64,000 nucleotides of DNA from JABFSM01 sp963762545 (GTDB lineage Bacteria > Gemmatimonadota > Gemmatimonadetes > Gemmatimonadales > GWC2-71-9): contig CAVXLC010000002.1 of assembly GCA_963762545.1 (NCBI GenBank), forward strand, positions 744,001 through 808,000, in the 5' to 3' direction. Each line of letters starts with the position of its first letter. The first letter of the stretch is position 1. Under the pieces are notes generated by a model. It was not told the origin of the DNA. It made no database searches and was given only the letters and a program-made list of their open reading frames with translations. A program made the translations under genes and the position numbers. Shown one piece after another: positions 52,217 to 60,766 of the stretch.

Positions 52217-52675
52217 ATGCGCGTCACTACCTGGACGGAATACAGTCTCCTGATCGCCCTGCACCTCGCCAAGCGGGGGCGCCACGGCAGCGAACCGGTC
52301 GCGGCCCGGGAGCTTGCGGAGCTGGAACGGTTGCCCGCCGACTACGTGGAGCAGATTCTCCTCCGGCTCCGACGAGCCGGTCTGGTGGAAAGCATTCGCG
52401 GCGCCCGGGGCGGCTACTACCTGGCCCGGGAGCCGGACAGCATCACCGTGCGAGACGTGATGACCGCCTCCGAGCACCAGACCTTCGAGATCAACTGCAC
52501 CACGCACCCGGTCGACGCGGACCGGTGCAACCCCGCCACCGCCTGCTCCATCCGGCCGGTCTGGCATGCGCTGCAGCGGAGGGTGGACGACCTGCTCTCG
52601 GGCATCACCCTCGCCGATCTCCTCAAGGAGCAGCCGGCGGCCGAGCTGGTGACCCTCACGAGTTCGCCGGGTTGA
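52217..52675 (+). CDS. Rrf2-family transcriptional regulator (IscR/NsrR type)
   Basis: Winged-helix regulator of 152 residues starting at ATG 52217. The N-terminal helix-turn-helix reads VAARELAELERLPADYVEQILLRLRRAGLVESIRGARGGY, and the GARGGYYLAR recognition wing is typical of the family. Three Cys near the middle (NCTTHPVDADRC, then NPATAC) could bind an iron-sulfur cluster, spaced C-10-C-5-C. It is followed by a MoeB-rhodanese, suggesting control of sulfur metabolism. Confidence 0.88.
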   Translation: MRVTTWTEYSLLIALHLAKRGRHGSEPVAARELAELERLPADYVEQILLRLRRAGLVESIRGARGGYYLAREPDSITVRDVMTASEHQTFEINCTTHPVDADRCNPATACSIRPVWHALQRRVDDLLSGITLADLLKEQPAAELVTLTSSPG

Positions 52676-52720
52676 TCCCGCCGGACCGCGCGCTCCATTC
52701 GCTCCCCACCGGTTGCCGTC

Positions 52721-53851
52721 GTGCCGCTCTCCCCGTCTGAGCTCATCCGCTATGCCCGGCACCTGACGCTGCCGGAGGTCGGACTGGCCGGACAGGAGCG
52801 TCTTCGGGGAGCCCGGATTCTCCTGGTCGGGGCCGGGGGACTCGGCTCGCCGGCCGCGCTCTATCTGGCCGCCGCGGGAGTCGGGACGATCGGGATCGTC
52901 GATGCCGACGTGGTGGAGCTCACCAACCTGCAGCGCCAGATTCTCCACGGCACCGATTCGGTGGGCCGACTCAAGACCGACTCGGCGCGGACGCGGCTCG
53001 CCGATCTGAATCCCCATGTCGAGGTGATCGTCCACCCGGTGCGACTCGCCTCGGACAACGCATTCGATATCCTGGGTCGCTACGACCTCTGTCTCGACGG
53101 GAGCGACAACTTTCCGACCCGCTACCTGGTCAACGACGCATCGGTGCTGCTCGGCAAGCCGTACATCTACGGCAGCATCTTCCGTTTCGACGGGCAGGTC
53201 TCGATCTTCGCGGCACCCGATGGGCCCTGCTATCGGTGCCTCTTCTCCGAGCCGCCCCCCCCCGACCTCGTGCCCAATTGCGCGGAAGCCGGAGTCCTCG
53301 GCGTCCTTCCTGGTCTGATTGGCAGCCTCCAGGCCCTCGAAGCCATCAAGTGGATCCTTGCCGCCGGGGACCCACTGGTCGGGAGACTCGTCCTGGTGGA
53401 CGCGCTGAAGCTGCAATTTCGGGAAATCCAGGTCCGTCGCGATCCCGGGTGCGCCGTCTGCGGGGAACACCCCACCGTCACGGGATTGATCGACTACGAC
53501 GCCTACTGCATGGCCTCCAGCGGCACCGGCTCCCCTGCTCGCGAGGTCGAGGCGCGGGAGCTCGTCAGGATGCTCGACGGCGAACCGCCGCCGCTGGTCG
53601 TGGACGTACGGGAGCCCTGGGAATGGGAGATTGCGCGGATCAGCGGAAGCCGGTTGGTGCCCCTGGGTCAGCTGGCTGCGCGCCTGGGGGAGCTGGACCC
53701 CCGCGCAGACCTTGTCACCGTCTGCCACAAGGGAACCCGCTCCCTCATGGCGCAAGAGCTCCTGCAAGGCGCGGGGTTCCGGGCCCGCAGCCTCGCGGGC
53801 GGAATCGATGCGTGGGCGACCGAAGTGGATGAAGGGATGGCGCGGTACTAG
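52721..53851 (+). CDS. moeZ: ThiF/MoeB-type adenylyltransferase fused to rhodanese
   Basis: Two-domain enzyme of 376 residues. The N-terminal E1-like domain (1-250) has the ATP loop GAGGLGSPAA, DADVVELTNLQRQILH, DGSDNFPTRYLVNDA, and Zn-type Cys in CYRCLFS and CAVC. The C-terminal rhodanese (about 270-370) has the active Cys in VCHKGTRS. Such MoeZ proteins activate ubiquitin-like sulfur carriers (MoaD, ThiS, CysO-type) for molybdopterin, thiamine or cysteine. GTG start at 52721. Confidence 0.9.
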   Translation: MPLSPSELIRYARHLTLPEVGLAGQERLRGARILLVGAGGLGSPAALYLAAAGVGTIGIVDADVVELTNLQRQILHGTDSVGRLKTDSARTRLADLNPHVEVIVHPVRLASDNAFDILGRYDLCLDGSDNFPTRYLVNDASVLLGKPYIYGSIFRFDGQVSIFAAPDGPCYRCLFSEPPPPDLVPNCAEAGVLGVLPGLIGSLQALEAIKWILAAGDPLVGRLVLVDALKLQFREIQVRRDPGCAVCGEHPTVTGLIDYDAYCMASSGTGSPAREVEARELVRMLDGEPPPLVVDVREPWEWEIARISGSRLVPLGQLAARLGELDPRADLVTVCHKGTRSLMAQELLQGAGFRARSLAGGIDAWATEVDEGMARY

Positions 53852-53869
53852 GCCTACCGACCTGCCGTC

Positions 53870-53954
<85 letters not shown>

Positions 53955-54000
53955 GAGCCGCCAAACCTAGGACACCCCTCCCCCCCGGTCAAGCGGCGCG

Positions 54001-54029
54001 TTGCCTGGCCGGTCCAGGTGGTCTATCTT
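54001..54029 (+). promoter_or_regulatory. Candidate sigma-70 promoter for smpB
   Basis: TTGCCT (54001-54006) and TATCTT (54024-54029) are separated by exactly 17 bp and lie 18 bp before the ATG at 54048. The pattern matches the candidate promoters at 36665 and 57618. Confidence 0.55.
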
Positions 54030-54047
54030 ACGCTCCTAGAGGCACTT

Positions 54048-54530
54048 ATGAGCGAAAAAGGCCGTCCGGAGACTGCCAACGCCAGGATCTCCGTGGCACG
54101 GAATCCGCGGGCAACCTACGACTACCATCTGCTGGAGCAGTGGGAGGCCGGGATTGTCCTGACCGGGACGGAGGTCAAGAGCCTCCGGAACGGAAAGGCC
54201 TCGATCAAGGAGGCCTTCGCGCTCCTCCGGAATGGCGAGGTCTGGCTCGAGGGGATGCACATCACTCCCTACGAGCAGGGCAACCGGTGGAATCCGGCCC
54301 CGGTTCGCGCTCGAAAACTGCTCATGCACAAACGGGAAATCGAGCGTTTGATTGGGGGCGTGGAGCAAAAAGGGTTCACGCTGGTTCCCCTGGAGATCTA
54401 TTTCAATAAGGGCAAGGCCAAGGTGGCCATCGCCCTGGCGAAGGGAAAGAAGCGTCATGACCGCAGAGAAGATATCAAGCGCCGCATCGCCGACCGCGAA
54501 GTGGCCCGGGCGCTGAAGAGTCATCGATGA
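54048..54530 (+). CDS. smpB: SsrA-binding protein SmpB
   Basis: tmRNA partner in ribosome rescue, 160 residues. Sequence follows the SmpB pattern: ARNPRATYDYHLLEQWEAGIVLTGTEVKSLRNGKASIKEAFALL, EVWLEGMHITPYEQGNRWNP, RKLLMHKREIERLIGGVEQKGFTLVPLEIYF, and the basic tail KGKKRHDRREDIKRRIADREVAR. ATG at 54048 after a candidate promoter. Its stop overlaps the amidase ATG (ATGA), linking ribosome rescue and cell-wall genes in one transcript. No ssrA was seen in the window. Confidence 0.95.
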   Translation: MSEKGRPETANARISVARNPRATYDYHLLEQWEAGIVLTGTEVKSLRNGKASIKEAFALLRNGEVWLEGMHITPYEQGNRWNPAPVRARKLLMHKREIERLIGGVEQKGFTLVPLEIYFNKGKAKVAIALAKGKKRHDRREDIKRRIADREVARALKSHR

Positions 54531-55753
54531 TCGGCGCCCTCCTGCTCGGGCTTGGGATACTGGCGGGCGCCCGCCCGCCTGCGGCGCCGCTTTCGGTTGT
54601 GGTGCAGACCGCGAGTGGAGAAGCGCGGGTGCCCGTCCGGATCGATCCCTCGGGCGGGCCGGTGCTGCCCGCCCCGGCGCTGCTGGCCGCGATCGACGCC
54701 CGTGCCGTTCTGGGCGCCGGCTGGGCCGACGTGACGGTCAGTTCGCGCACCTTCCGCTTCATTCTGGACGCCCAGCTCTATTCGGTCGACGGAAAGCTGC
54801 GTCCCCTCGTGGGCGCCGCGTCGATTCGCCGGGACACCCTGCTCCTGCCGATACAATTCGTCTCCGAAATTCTCCCGCGGAACTTCTCGCAGCGTTTCCG
54901 GTATGACGGACGCCTGGCCCGGCTGGTGGACAACGCCCCCGCGGTCGTGGCCGTCAAGGCAGTGCCCCGGGATCCCAACCGCCTTCCCAACGGTCTCAAA
55001 CGGGGCCACGTCGTCACGATCGATGCGGGCCACGGCGGAGTGGACCCCGGCAATCCCGGCATCTTCTTTCCCGACGGCCTCAAGGAAAAGCACGTCACCC
55101 TCCAGCTGGCGCTCCTGCTTCGCGACGAGCTCAAGGAGCGCGGGGTCAAGACCGTGCTGACCCGGACCCGGGATACCCTGATCGATCTCCGGAGCCGAAG
55201 TACCTACTGCAATGACGAGTGCGATCTCTTTGTGAGCATCCACATCAACTCGCTGGCCCGGCGGCCCGGGTACTCCAGAGTGCGCGGGTTCGAGACCTAC
55301 TTCCTGGCGGAGGCCAAGACCGAAGATGCCAGACGGGTGGCGCAGATGGAGAACGAGGCGGTTCGGTTCGACAGCCCCGCCAGCGGCGCCGATCAGGGCG
55401 TGGGCCTGGACTTCATCCTGAAGGACCTCCAGCTGAACGAGCACCTGCGCGAGTCGGCCCGGGCCGCGGAGCTGGTGCAATCCTACCTCCAGGAATCCCA
55501 CACCGGCCCCGATCTGGGCGTCAAGCAGGCCGGCCTCATGGTGCTCAACACCGCGCGGCGCCCGGCGATTCTGGTGGAAGTGGGCTTCAGCACCAATCCG
55601 GACGACGCCAGACTCCTCACCGCCCGGGTGAGCCAGAAGAACCTCGCCTCGTCGATCGCCGATGCCGTCGTCGCCTATCTCCTCGAGTACGAGCGGAAGT
55701 CGGGGCAGGGGCCGGTGTCCGCCGGCACCGGGAGTCGTTCGGGGCAACGGTGA
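54527..55753 (+). CDS. N-acetylmuramoyl-L-alanine amidase (Amidase_3)
   Basis: Exported zinc amidase, 408 residues, with a short signal peptide (1-16, LLLGLGILAGA). The N-terminal 20-140 domain resembles an AMIN-type or copper-amine-oxidase-like beta fold (LYSVDGKLRPLVGAASI). The catalytic domain has DAGHGGVDPGNPG near residue 165, Glu in the following helix, SIHINS near 240, and EVGFSTNPDD near 350, the zinc ligands and catalytic Glu of Amidase_3. It splits the lactyl-alanine bond of peptidoglycan, probably in cell separation or turnover. Overlaps SmpB and PyrD. Confidence 0.92.
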   Translation: MIGALLLGLGILAGARPPAAPLSVVVQTASGEARVPVRIDPSGGPVLPAPALLAAIDARAVLGAGWADVTVSSRTFRFILDAQLYSVDGKLRPLVGAASIRRDTLLLPIQFVSEILPRNFSQRFRYDGRLARLVDNAPAVVAVKAVPRDPNRLPNGLKRGHVVTIDAGHGGVDPGNPGIFFPDGLKEKHVTLQLALLLRDELKERGVKTVLTRTRDTLIDLRSRSTYCNDECDLFVSIHINSLARRPGYSRVRGFETYFLAEAKTEDARRVAQMENEAVRFDSPASGADQGVGLDFILKDLQLNEHLRESARAAELVQSYLQESHTGPDLGVKQAGLMVLNTARRPAILVEVGFSTNPDDARLLTARVSQKNLASSIADAVVAYLLEYERKSGQGPVSAGTGSRSGQR

Positions 55754-56622
55754 CCTCGAGCCTGCGTCCGTTCACCGTTTTCGGTCATTCCTTTCAGAAT
55801 CCTATTCTCCTTGCCGCCGGAACCGCCGGGTTCGGCCGCGAGCTCGACGGTGTGATGGATCTCGACCGCCTGGGCGGCATCGTCACCAAGGCGGTCTCCC
55901 GCGCCCCTCGCGCCGGCAACCCGCCGCCCCGAGTCGCCGAATTCCTCGGCGGCATGATCAACTCCGTGGGGCTCGCCAATCCGGGTCTCGACGTCGTGCG
56001 GACCCGGGACCTGCCCTGGTTGACCCAGCGGCTCACCCGCGCGCGAGTCCTGGTCAACGTGGTCGGCTTTACCGAATCGGAGTACGCCGACGTGGTTGAG
56101 GGGCTGGACGATCTGGACGTGATCACCGGATACGAAATCAATCTGTCCTGTCCCAACACATCGGCCGGCGGTGTGGAGTTCGGGGCCGAGAGCGCGTCGG
56201 TCTCCCGGGTCGTGGCGGGATGCCGCCGGGCCACCCGGCGCGCCCTCATCGCCAAGCTCTCCCCGGCGTTGCCGGACATCGCCGCGATCGCCCAGGCCGC
56301 TGTGGATGCCGGCGCCGACGGAGTCTCGGTGGTCAACACGATGCCGGGGTACCTGTATGAAGGAGCGCTTCCGAAGCTCGGAAACGGGAATGGGGGAGTC
56401 AGTGGCCCGGCGCTGTTGCCGGTCGGTCTGCTTGCGGTTCGGAAGGTCAAGGACCGGATGCCGGACCTGCCGGTGATTGGCGTCGGTGGGGTGCGTTGTA
56501 CGCGGGATGTTCGCCAGTATCTTCGCGCGGGTGCATCCCTGGTCGCCATCGGGACCGGACACCTGGCGGATCCCCATCTGCCGGACCGGATCGTCCGCGA
56601 CCTGGAGACGCAGCATGGCTGA
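55750..56622 (+). CDS. pyrD: Dihydroorotate dehydrogenase, catalytic subunit (class 1B)
   Basis: FMN enzyme of pyrimidine synthesis, 290 residues, starting at GTG 55750 (overlaps the amidase stop). Motifs: NPILLAAGTAGFG, GGIVTKAVS, NLSCPNTSAGGVEFGA (the Cys-containing active-site loop of class 1B), INTM-like VSVVNTMPG, and GVGGVRCTRDVRQYLRAGASLVAIGT. The catalytic base Cys indicates class 1. Class 1B enzymes work with a PyrK electron-transfer subunit; none is seen here. PyrF follows with an 8-bp overlap. Confidence 0.94.
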   Translation: MTSSLRPFTVFGHSFQNPILLAAGTAGFGRELDGVMDLDRLGGIVTKAVSRAPRAGNPPPRVAEFLGGMINSVGLANPGLDVVRTRDLPWLTQRLTRARVLVNVVGFTESEYADVVEGLDDLDVITGYEINLSCPNTSAGGVEFGAESASVSRVVAGCRRATRRALIAKLSPALPDIAAIAQAAVDAGADGVSVVNTMPGYLYEGALPKLGNGNGGVSGPALLPVGLLAVRKVKDRMPDLPVIGVGGVRCTRDVRQYLRAGASLVAIGTGHLADPHLPDRIVRDLETQHG

Positions 56623-57295
56623 GTTGATCCTCGCCCTCGACCTTCCCGACCGCGCCTCCGCGCTCCGCATGCTGGATCGGCTTCCGGCGCTTCGCTGGGT
56701 CAAGATCGGGTCGATTCTCATGACCGCGGAGGGCCCCGGTCTGGTGCGCGAAATCAGGGCACGACGACTCTCGGTCTTTCTCGATCTCAAGTGGCACGAT
56801 ATCCCGAACACGGTCCGGGGCGCGGTGGCCGTGGCCAGGGGGCTGGGGGTCCAAATGACCACCGTGCACCTCCTGGGCGGACCGGTCATGCTCCGGGCCG
56901 CGGCCGAAGCGGCCGGCGACGACCTGGCGGTCGTGGGAGTTACCGTCCTCACGTCGCATGACGAGGCGGAGTACGCGTTCGCCACCGGGAGGCCGTCGGT
57001 CCGGCTCCTTGATGAGGCGGCGCGGCTGGCGCGCATCGGCATGGCAGCTGGACTGGCCGGAGTGGTGTCGAGTCCGCTCGAGGTGGACCGGCTGCGCTCC
57101 GGGCTCGGTCCCGCCCCGCTGATCGTGGTGCCGGGCATCAGGCGGCCGTCGGATGTTTCCGGTGATCAGAGCCGAACGGCGACACCCTCGGAAGCGGTTC
57201 GACAAGGCGCAACCCACCTGGTCATCGGACGCCCGGTGCTGCTGGCTTCCGACCCGGCGGCCGCATTCGAGGAGCTGGCGATGTCGCTGGCTTAG
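56615..57295 (+). CDS. pyrF: Orotidine 5'-phosphate decarboxylase
   Basis: TIM-barrel decarboxylase making UMP, 226 residues. ILALDLPD opens the barrel, the catalytic tetrad appears in FLDLKWHDIPNTV near residue 55 (Asp-x-Lys-x2-Asp), and VVPGIRRPSD near 180 is the phosphate-binding loop. The following DSAVRQGATHLVIGRPVL-type region (GATHLVIGRPVLLASDP) completes it. It overlaps pyrD by 8 bp. With carB at 63005, three pyrimidine genes lie in this end of the window. Confidence 0.93.
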   Translation: MAELILALDLPDRASALRMLDRLPALRWVKIGSILMTAEGPGLVREIRARRLSVFLDLKWHDIPNTVRGAVAVARGLGVQMTTVHLLGGPVMLRAAAEAAGDDLAVVGVTVLTSHDEAEYAFATGRPSVRLLDEAARLARIGMAAGLAGVVSSPLEVDRLRSGLGPAPLIVVPGIRRPSDVSGDQSRTATPSEAVRQGATHLVIGRPVLLASDPAAAFEELAMSLA

Positions 57296-57462
57296 GACCC
57301 GCTCATCTGGAGCACGACTCGCAGGGCAGACATCACGCGCCGAAAATCCTCATCATCCGGAGTCTCCGCCGTCGAATTCGTGGCCTCGCCCCGAGACCGG
57401 GCCGAGGCGGCGTCGTGCGCCAGCATCTGTCGCGTGGACGGCAACTTGGAGTCGTCTGACAT
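57292..57462 (-). CDS. Possible small acidic protein
   Basis: A 56-codon open frame, ATG at 57462 to TAA at 57292, in the 388-bp gap between pyrF and rpmJ. It encodes an Asp/Glu-, Ser- and Ala-rich peptide with helical ends (TRQMLAHDAASARS, FRRVMSALRVVLQMSG). Third codon positions are mostly G or C, as in neighbouring genes. There is no clear ribosome binding site, and it overlaps the pyrF end by 4 bp. It may be spurious. Confidence 0.3.
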   Translation of the reverse strand: MSDDSKLPSTRQMLAHDAASARSRGEATNSTAETPDDEDFRRVMSALRVVLQMSGS

Positions 57463-57683
57463 GAGGGCCTGAAGGGCAAGATCCGCACCCCCCGGCCGGC
57501 GGCGGACATTTTTGTTTTCGGTTTCCGTTCGGGTCGGACGGACATTTCACCTCGGTTCCTGGGGTTGGCCGGCTGGCCCGCTGAGCGCGGAAAGTACTGC
57601 GGTGCTTTGAGCTAGGCTTGCGTGGCGGTTTGGCAGAATCTATATTGCAAAGCTCCCCTTCAAACGCCGTTTGGAGAAAACTT
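57463..57683. other. Gap upstream of the ribosomal operon
   Basis: Between the possible small gene and rpmJ. No coding sequence is convincing. The 3' part holds the promoter described at 57618; the 5' part is GC-rich without clear features. infA, often found just before rpmJ, is absent. Confidence 0.45.
57618..57646 (+). promoter_or_regulatory. Candidate sigma-70 promoter of the rpmJ-rplQ operon
   Basis: TTGCGT (57618-57623) and TATATT (57641-57646), 17 bp apart, precede rpmJ (57684) by 37 bp; a GGAGAAAAC ribosome binding site follows. This is the best sigma-70-like match in the window and fits a highly expressed operon. Confidence 0.65.
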
Positions 57684-57800
57684 GTGAAGGTACGTTCGAG
57701 CGTCAAACCGATCTGCGAGCACTGCAAGGTGGTCAAGCGCCAAGGCGTGATCCGGGTCATTTGCAAACGCAACCCGAAGCACAAGCAACGGCAGGGCTGA
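57684..57800 (+). CDS. rpmJ: 50S ribosomal protein bL36
   Basis: A 38-residue ribosomal protein starting at GTG 57684 after GGAGAAAACTT. The zinc-binding residues of the Cys-type bL36 are visible: CEHC near residue 11, Cys in VICKRNPKH, and the last His. Sequence MKVRSSVKPICEHCK is canonical. It is followed by S13 one base later, the normal order. Confidence 0.96.
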   Translation: MKVRSSVKPICEHCKVVKRQGVIRVICKRNPKHKQRQG

Positions 57801-57801
57801 T

Positions 57802-58182
57802 ATGGCGCGCATCGCAGGCGTAGACCTTCCCCGCGAAAAGCGGGTCGAGGTGGCCCTCACGTACATCTTCGGCATCGGGCGTCCTACCAGCAACAAGCTG
57901 CTCGCCAACTCGGGCATCGGTCCGGACACCCGGGTTCGGGATCTGTCCGACGCGGAAGTGGCCCGGCTTCGTCAGCTAATCGAGCGGAGCGTCAAGGTCG
58001 AGGGCGCGCTTCGTACCGAGGTCGCCATGAACATCAAGCGGCTGATGGACATCGGTTCCTATCGTGGCTCGCGCCACCGGAAGGGGCTGCCGGTCCGAGG
58101 CCAGCGTACCCATACCAACGCGCGCACCAAGAAGGGGCCGCGCCGCGCTATCGCGGGCAAGAAGAAGGCGACGAAGAAGTAA
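57802..58182 (+). CDS. rpsM: 30S ribosomal protein uS13
   Basis: Small-subunit head protein of 126 residues. MARIAGVDLPREKRVEVALTYIFGIG opens it, GTDLPV-like GRHRKGLPVRGQRTHTNARTKKGPRR and the Lys-rich tail (KKKATKK) are typical. It is 1 bp after rpmJ and 3 bp before S11. Confidence 0.97.
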   Translation: MARIAGVDLPREKRVEVALTYIFGIGRPTSNKLLANSGIGPDTRVRDLSDAEVARLRQLIERSVKVEGALRTEVAMNIKRLMDIGSYRGSRHRKGLPVRGQRTHTNARTKKGPRRAIAGKKKATKK

Positions 58183-58185
58183 CCT

Positions 58186-58611
58186 ATGACATCTCCCGAA
58201 ACTCCCGCGGCTCCGGCCGCCGCGCCGGTCAAGGCGCCAGTCGTCAAGAAGGGCAAGCGGACCGTCGAGTCCGAGGGTATCGCCCACATTTCGGCCACGT
58301 TCAACAACGTGCTGATCACCATTACCGACATGCGAGGGAACACCATCGCATGGGGTACCGCCGGCAAGGCGGGGTTCAAGGGCTCCAAGAAGAGCACGCC
58401 CTTCGCGGCCACGGTCGCAGCCGAGAATGTCGGTCGCGAGGTGATGAACATGGGCGTTCGGAAGCTTCATGTGCTGGTTCAGGGCCCCGGCAGCGGGCGC
58501 GAATCCGCCATTCAGGCGCTGGCCTCGGTGGGCCTCCGGGTCGTTTCGATCAAGGATGTCACCCCGATTCCCCATAACGGGTGCCGTCCGCCCAAGAAGC
58601 GGCGGGTTTAG
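58186..58611 (+). CDS. rpsK: 30S ribosomal protein uS11
   Basis: Platform protein of 141 residues. A Pro-Ala-rich N-terminal extension (residues 1-25) precedes the conserved AHISATFNNVLITITDMRGN, GFKGSKKSTPFAA, GPGSGRESAIQAL and the C-terminal TPIPHNGCRPPKKRRV. It lies between S13 and S4. Confidence 0.97.
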   Translation: MTSPETPAAPAAAPVKAPVVKKGKRTVESEGIAHISATFNNVLITITDMRGNTIAWGTAGKAGFKGSKKSTPFAATVAAENVGREVMNMGVRKLHVLVQGPGSGRESAIQALASVGLRVVSIKDVTPIPHNGCRPPKKRRV

Positions 58612-58614
58612 GCC

Positions 58615-59256
58615 ATGTCGCGATACACGGGACCGGCGTGCCGGCTGTGCAGACGCGAAGGCACCAAGCTCTTCCTCAAGGGCTCGCGCTGCCTCACCGA
58701 AAAGTGTGCGGTCGAGCGCCGCGGCTATCCGCCCGGCCAGCACGGCCAGGCCAACAGCGGCCGCGGCGGACGCAAGATGTCGGAGTACGCCAAGCAGCTG
58801 CGGGAAAAGCAGAAGGTCAAGCGGATCTACGGGCTCTCCGAAACCCAGTTCCGCAACACCTTCGACCGCGCGAGTAGGGAAAGTGGCGTCAAGGGCACCA
58901 ATCTGTTGGTGGCGCTGGAAACCCGGCTCGACAACATCGTCTACCGGATGGGCTTCGCCACCAACCGGCGGGGCGCCCGCCAGCTGGTGCGGCACGGGCA
59001 CGTGCAGGTCAACGGGGAGCGGGTGGACATCCCCTCCTACCGCGTGGTGCCCGGCGAGGAGGTGCGCGTGGCACCGGACAGCCGCGAGCTCGTGCCGGTC
59101 AAGGTTGCCCTCGAGGGCGCGACGCGCGGCGCGCCGATGACCTGGCTCTCGGTGGACTCGGCCAAGGCCTCCGGACGGGTCACCATGCTGCCGACGCGCG
59201 ATGGAATTCCGCTCAATGCCCAGGAACAGCTCATCGTCGAGCTTTACTCGAAGTAA
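58615..59256 (+). CDS. rpsD: 30S ribosomal protein uS4
   Basis: A 213-residue primary rRNA-binding protein. N-terminus MSRYTGPACRLCRREG carries Cys residues resembling the zinc-type S4 (CxxC), YPPGQHGQ, ESGVKGTNLLVALETRLDNIVYRMGFATNRRGARQLVRHGH and the S4 domain with VNGERVDIPSY. In many bacteria S4 controls this operon by feedback, but no such site was identified here. Confidence 0.97.
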   Translation: MSRYTGPACRLCRREGTKLFLKGSRCLTEKCAVERRGYPPGQHGQANSGRGGRKMSEYAKQLREKQKVKRIYGLSETQFRNTFDRASRESGVKGTNLLVALETRLDNIVYRMGFATNRRGARQLVRHGHVQVNGERVDIPSYRVVPGEEVRVAPDSRELVPVKVALEGATRGAPMTWLSVDSAKASGRVTMLPTRDGIPLNAQEQLIVELYSK

Positions 59257-59274
59257 GCGGGGGATAGCGCACGC

Positions 59275-60327
59275 ATGACGATCGACATGACCGGTCTGGT
59301 CCGCCCCTACATGGTCGAAATGACCAAGCGGGAGGACAATCCCAACATCGCCGAGTTCCGGCTGCAGCCGCTGGAGCGCGGATTCGGCTACACGCTGGGC
59401 AATTCGCTCCGCCGCCTGCTCCTTTCTTCGCTGCGCGGCTCCGCCGTGTGGGCGTTCCGCATGGACGGCGTCGTGCACGAGCACCAGACGGTGGCGGGCG
59501 TCCTGGAGGACATCCACCAGATCATTCAGCGGCTCAAGGCGCTGACGCTGGTCCTGGATGAAGACAAGGACGAAGCCATCCTCCGGATCCGCCGCGAGGG
59601 CAAGGGTCCGGTCTACGCTCGCGACATCCAGGAGTCGGCCGGGGTCCGGATCGTCAATCCGGATCACCTGCTGTTCACGCTCCAGGACGACAAGGACATC
59701 AGCTGCGACCTGTACGTCAACAAGGGCCGCGGCTATGTCGAGTCCGAAGTGCATCACGTCGACCGCTCCATGCCGGTCGATGCGGTGCGCATCGACGCCA
59801 TCTACAATCCGGTACGGCGCGCCAATTTCACCGTCAGTGAAACCCGCGTCGGTCAGCGCACCGACTACGACCGGCTGGCCGTCATGGTGGAAACCAACGG
59901 TACCATCAGCCCCGAGGACGCCATCGCCTACGCGGCGGCCCTCGCCACGGAGCACTTCCGGTTCTTCATCGACTTCGGCCGGGTCCCCCAGCAGCGTGCG
60001 CTGCCGGCCGAGGGGGTGAGCATCACCGGCGGACTCCGGATGAAGCTCGAGCGCCTCATCGACGATCTCGGCCTGTCGGTCCGCTCGCTCAACTCACTCA
60101 AGAACTCCAACATCCGGACCCTTCGGGACCTGGTGGAGTTCAGCGAGGAAGAGCTGCTCAAGGTCAAGAACGTCGGAGAAAAGGCCGTCGCCGAAATCGC
60201 CGAGTTGCTGCAGCGTGAAGGGCTCAAGTTCGGCATGGCGTTCGAGGACGTCGACGGCGACCTCCGGGTGGCCCGGAGCGGCGGCATGGCGGTCGATGGC
60301 TCCGCCGCGCCCGGGGAGATGGTGTAA
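59275..60327 (+). CDS. rpoA: RNA polymerase subunit alpha
   Basis: A 350-residue alpha subunit. The N-terminal dimerisation domain has FRLQPLERGFGYTLGNSLRRLLLSSLRGSAV; the C-terminal domain (about 265-340) has VRSLNSLKNSNIRTLRDLVEFSEEELLKVKNVGEKAVAEI. It is somewhat longer than the E. coli protein, with an extra tail. The ATG of rplQ overlaps its stop (GTAATG, at 60327). Confidence 0.97.
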   Translation: MTIDMTGLVRPYMVEMTKREDNPNIAEFRLQPLERGFGYTLGNSLRRLLLSSLRGSAVWAFRMDGVVHEHQTVAGVLEDIHQIIQRLKALTLVLDEDKDEAILRIRREGKGPVYARDIQESAGVRIVNPDHLLFTLQDDKDISCDLYVNKGRGYVESEVHHVDRSMPVDAVRIDAIYNPVRRANFTVSETRVGQRTDYDRLAVMVETNGTISPEDAIAYAAALATEHFRFFIDFGRVPQQRALPAEGVSITGGLRMKLERLIDDLGLSVRSLNSLKNSNIRTLRDLVEFSEEELLKVKNVGEKAVAEIAELLQREGLKFGMAFEDVDGDLRVARSGGMAVDGSAAPGEMV

Positions 60328-60683
60328 TGCGGCATCGCGCCAAGGGGCGGCAGCTCTCCCGCACCTCCACCCATCGGAAGGCGTTGCTCCGGAACCTGGC
60401 GGCGAGCCTGTTCCAGCACGACGCCATCGTCACCACCGAGGCCAAGGCCAAGGAGCTCCGGCCGTTTGCCGAGCGGCTCATCACCCTCGCGCGCCGGGGC
60501 GATCTCCACGCCCGCCGTCAGGCGGAGCGCAAGATTCCCGATCGCGAGATCCTGGGCCGGCTGTTCAAGGAAATCGGCCCGCGCTTCGCGGCGCGTCCGG
60601 GCGGATACACGCGGATCCTCAAGCTGGGGCACCGGGTGGGAGATGGTGCGGACATCGCGCGCATCGAGCTGCTGTCCGAGTGA
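60327..60683 (+). CDS. rplQ: 50S ribosomal protein bL17
   Basis: A 118-residue protein. MRHRAKGRQLSRTSTHRKALLRNLAASLFQH, TEAKAKELRPFAERLITLARRGDLHARRQA and the closing GGYTRILKLGHRVGDGADIARIELL are typical of L17. Last gene of the operon; a strong terminator follows at 60709. Confidence 0.97.
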   Translation: MRHRAKGRQLSRTSTHRKALLRNLAASLFQHDAIVTTEAKAKELRPFAERLITLARRGDLHARRQAERKIPDREILGRLFKEIGPRFAARPGGYTRILKLGHRVGDGADIARIELLSE

Positions 60684-60708
60684 CGGCTCGAGTCCCGCTG
60701 GGTACGAC

Positions 60709-60740
60709 AAAGGGGGCCTACCCAAGGCCCCCTTTTTTTC
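60709..60740 (+). terminator. Rho-independent terminator of the rpmJ-rplQ operon
   Basis: AAAGGGGGCC (60709-60718) pairs perfectly with GGCCCCCTTT (60726-60735), loop TACCCAA, followed by a T run to 60739. It may also serve the convergent rpmB gene on the minus strand. Confidence 0.92.
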
Positions 60741-60766
60741 ACCCCGCAGCGGCTCCGGCGCGCCGG

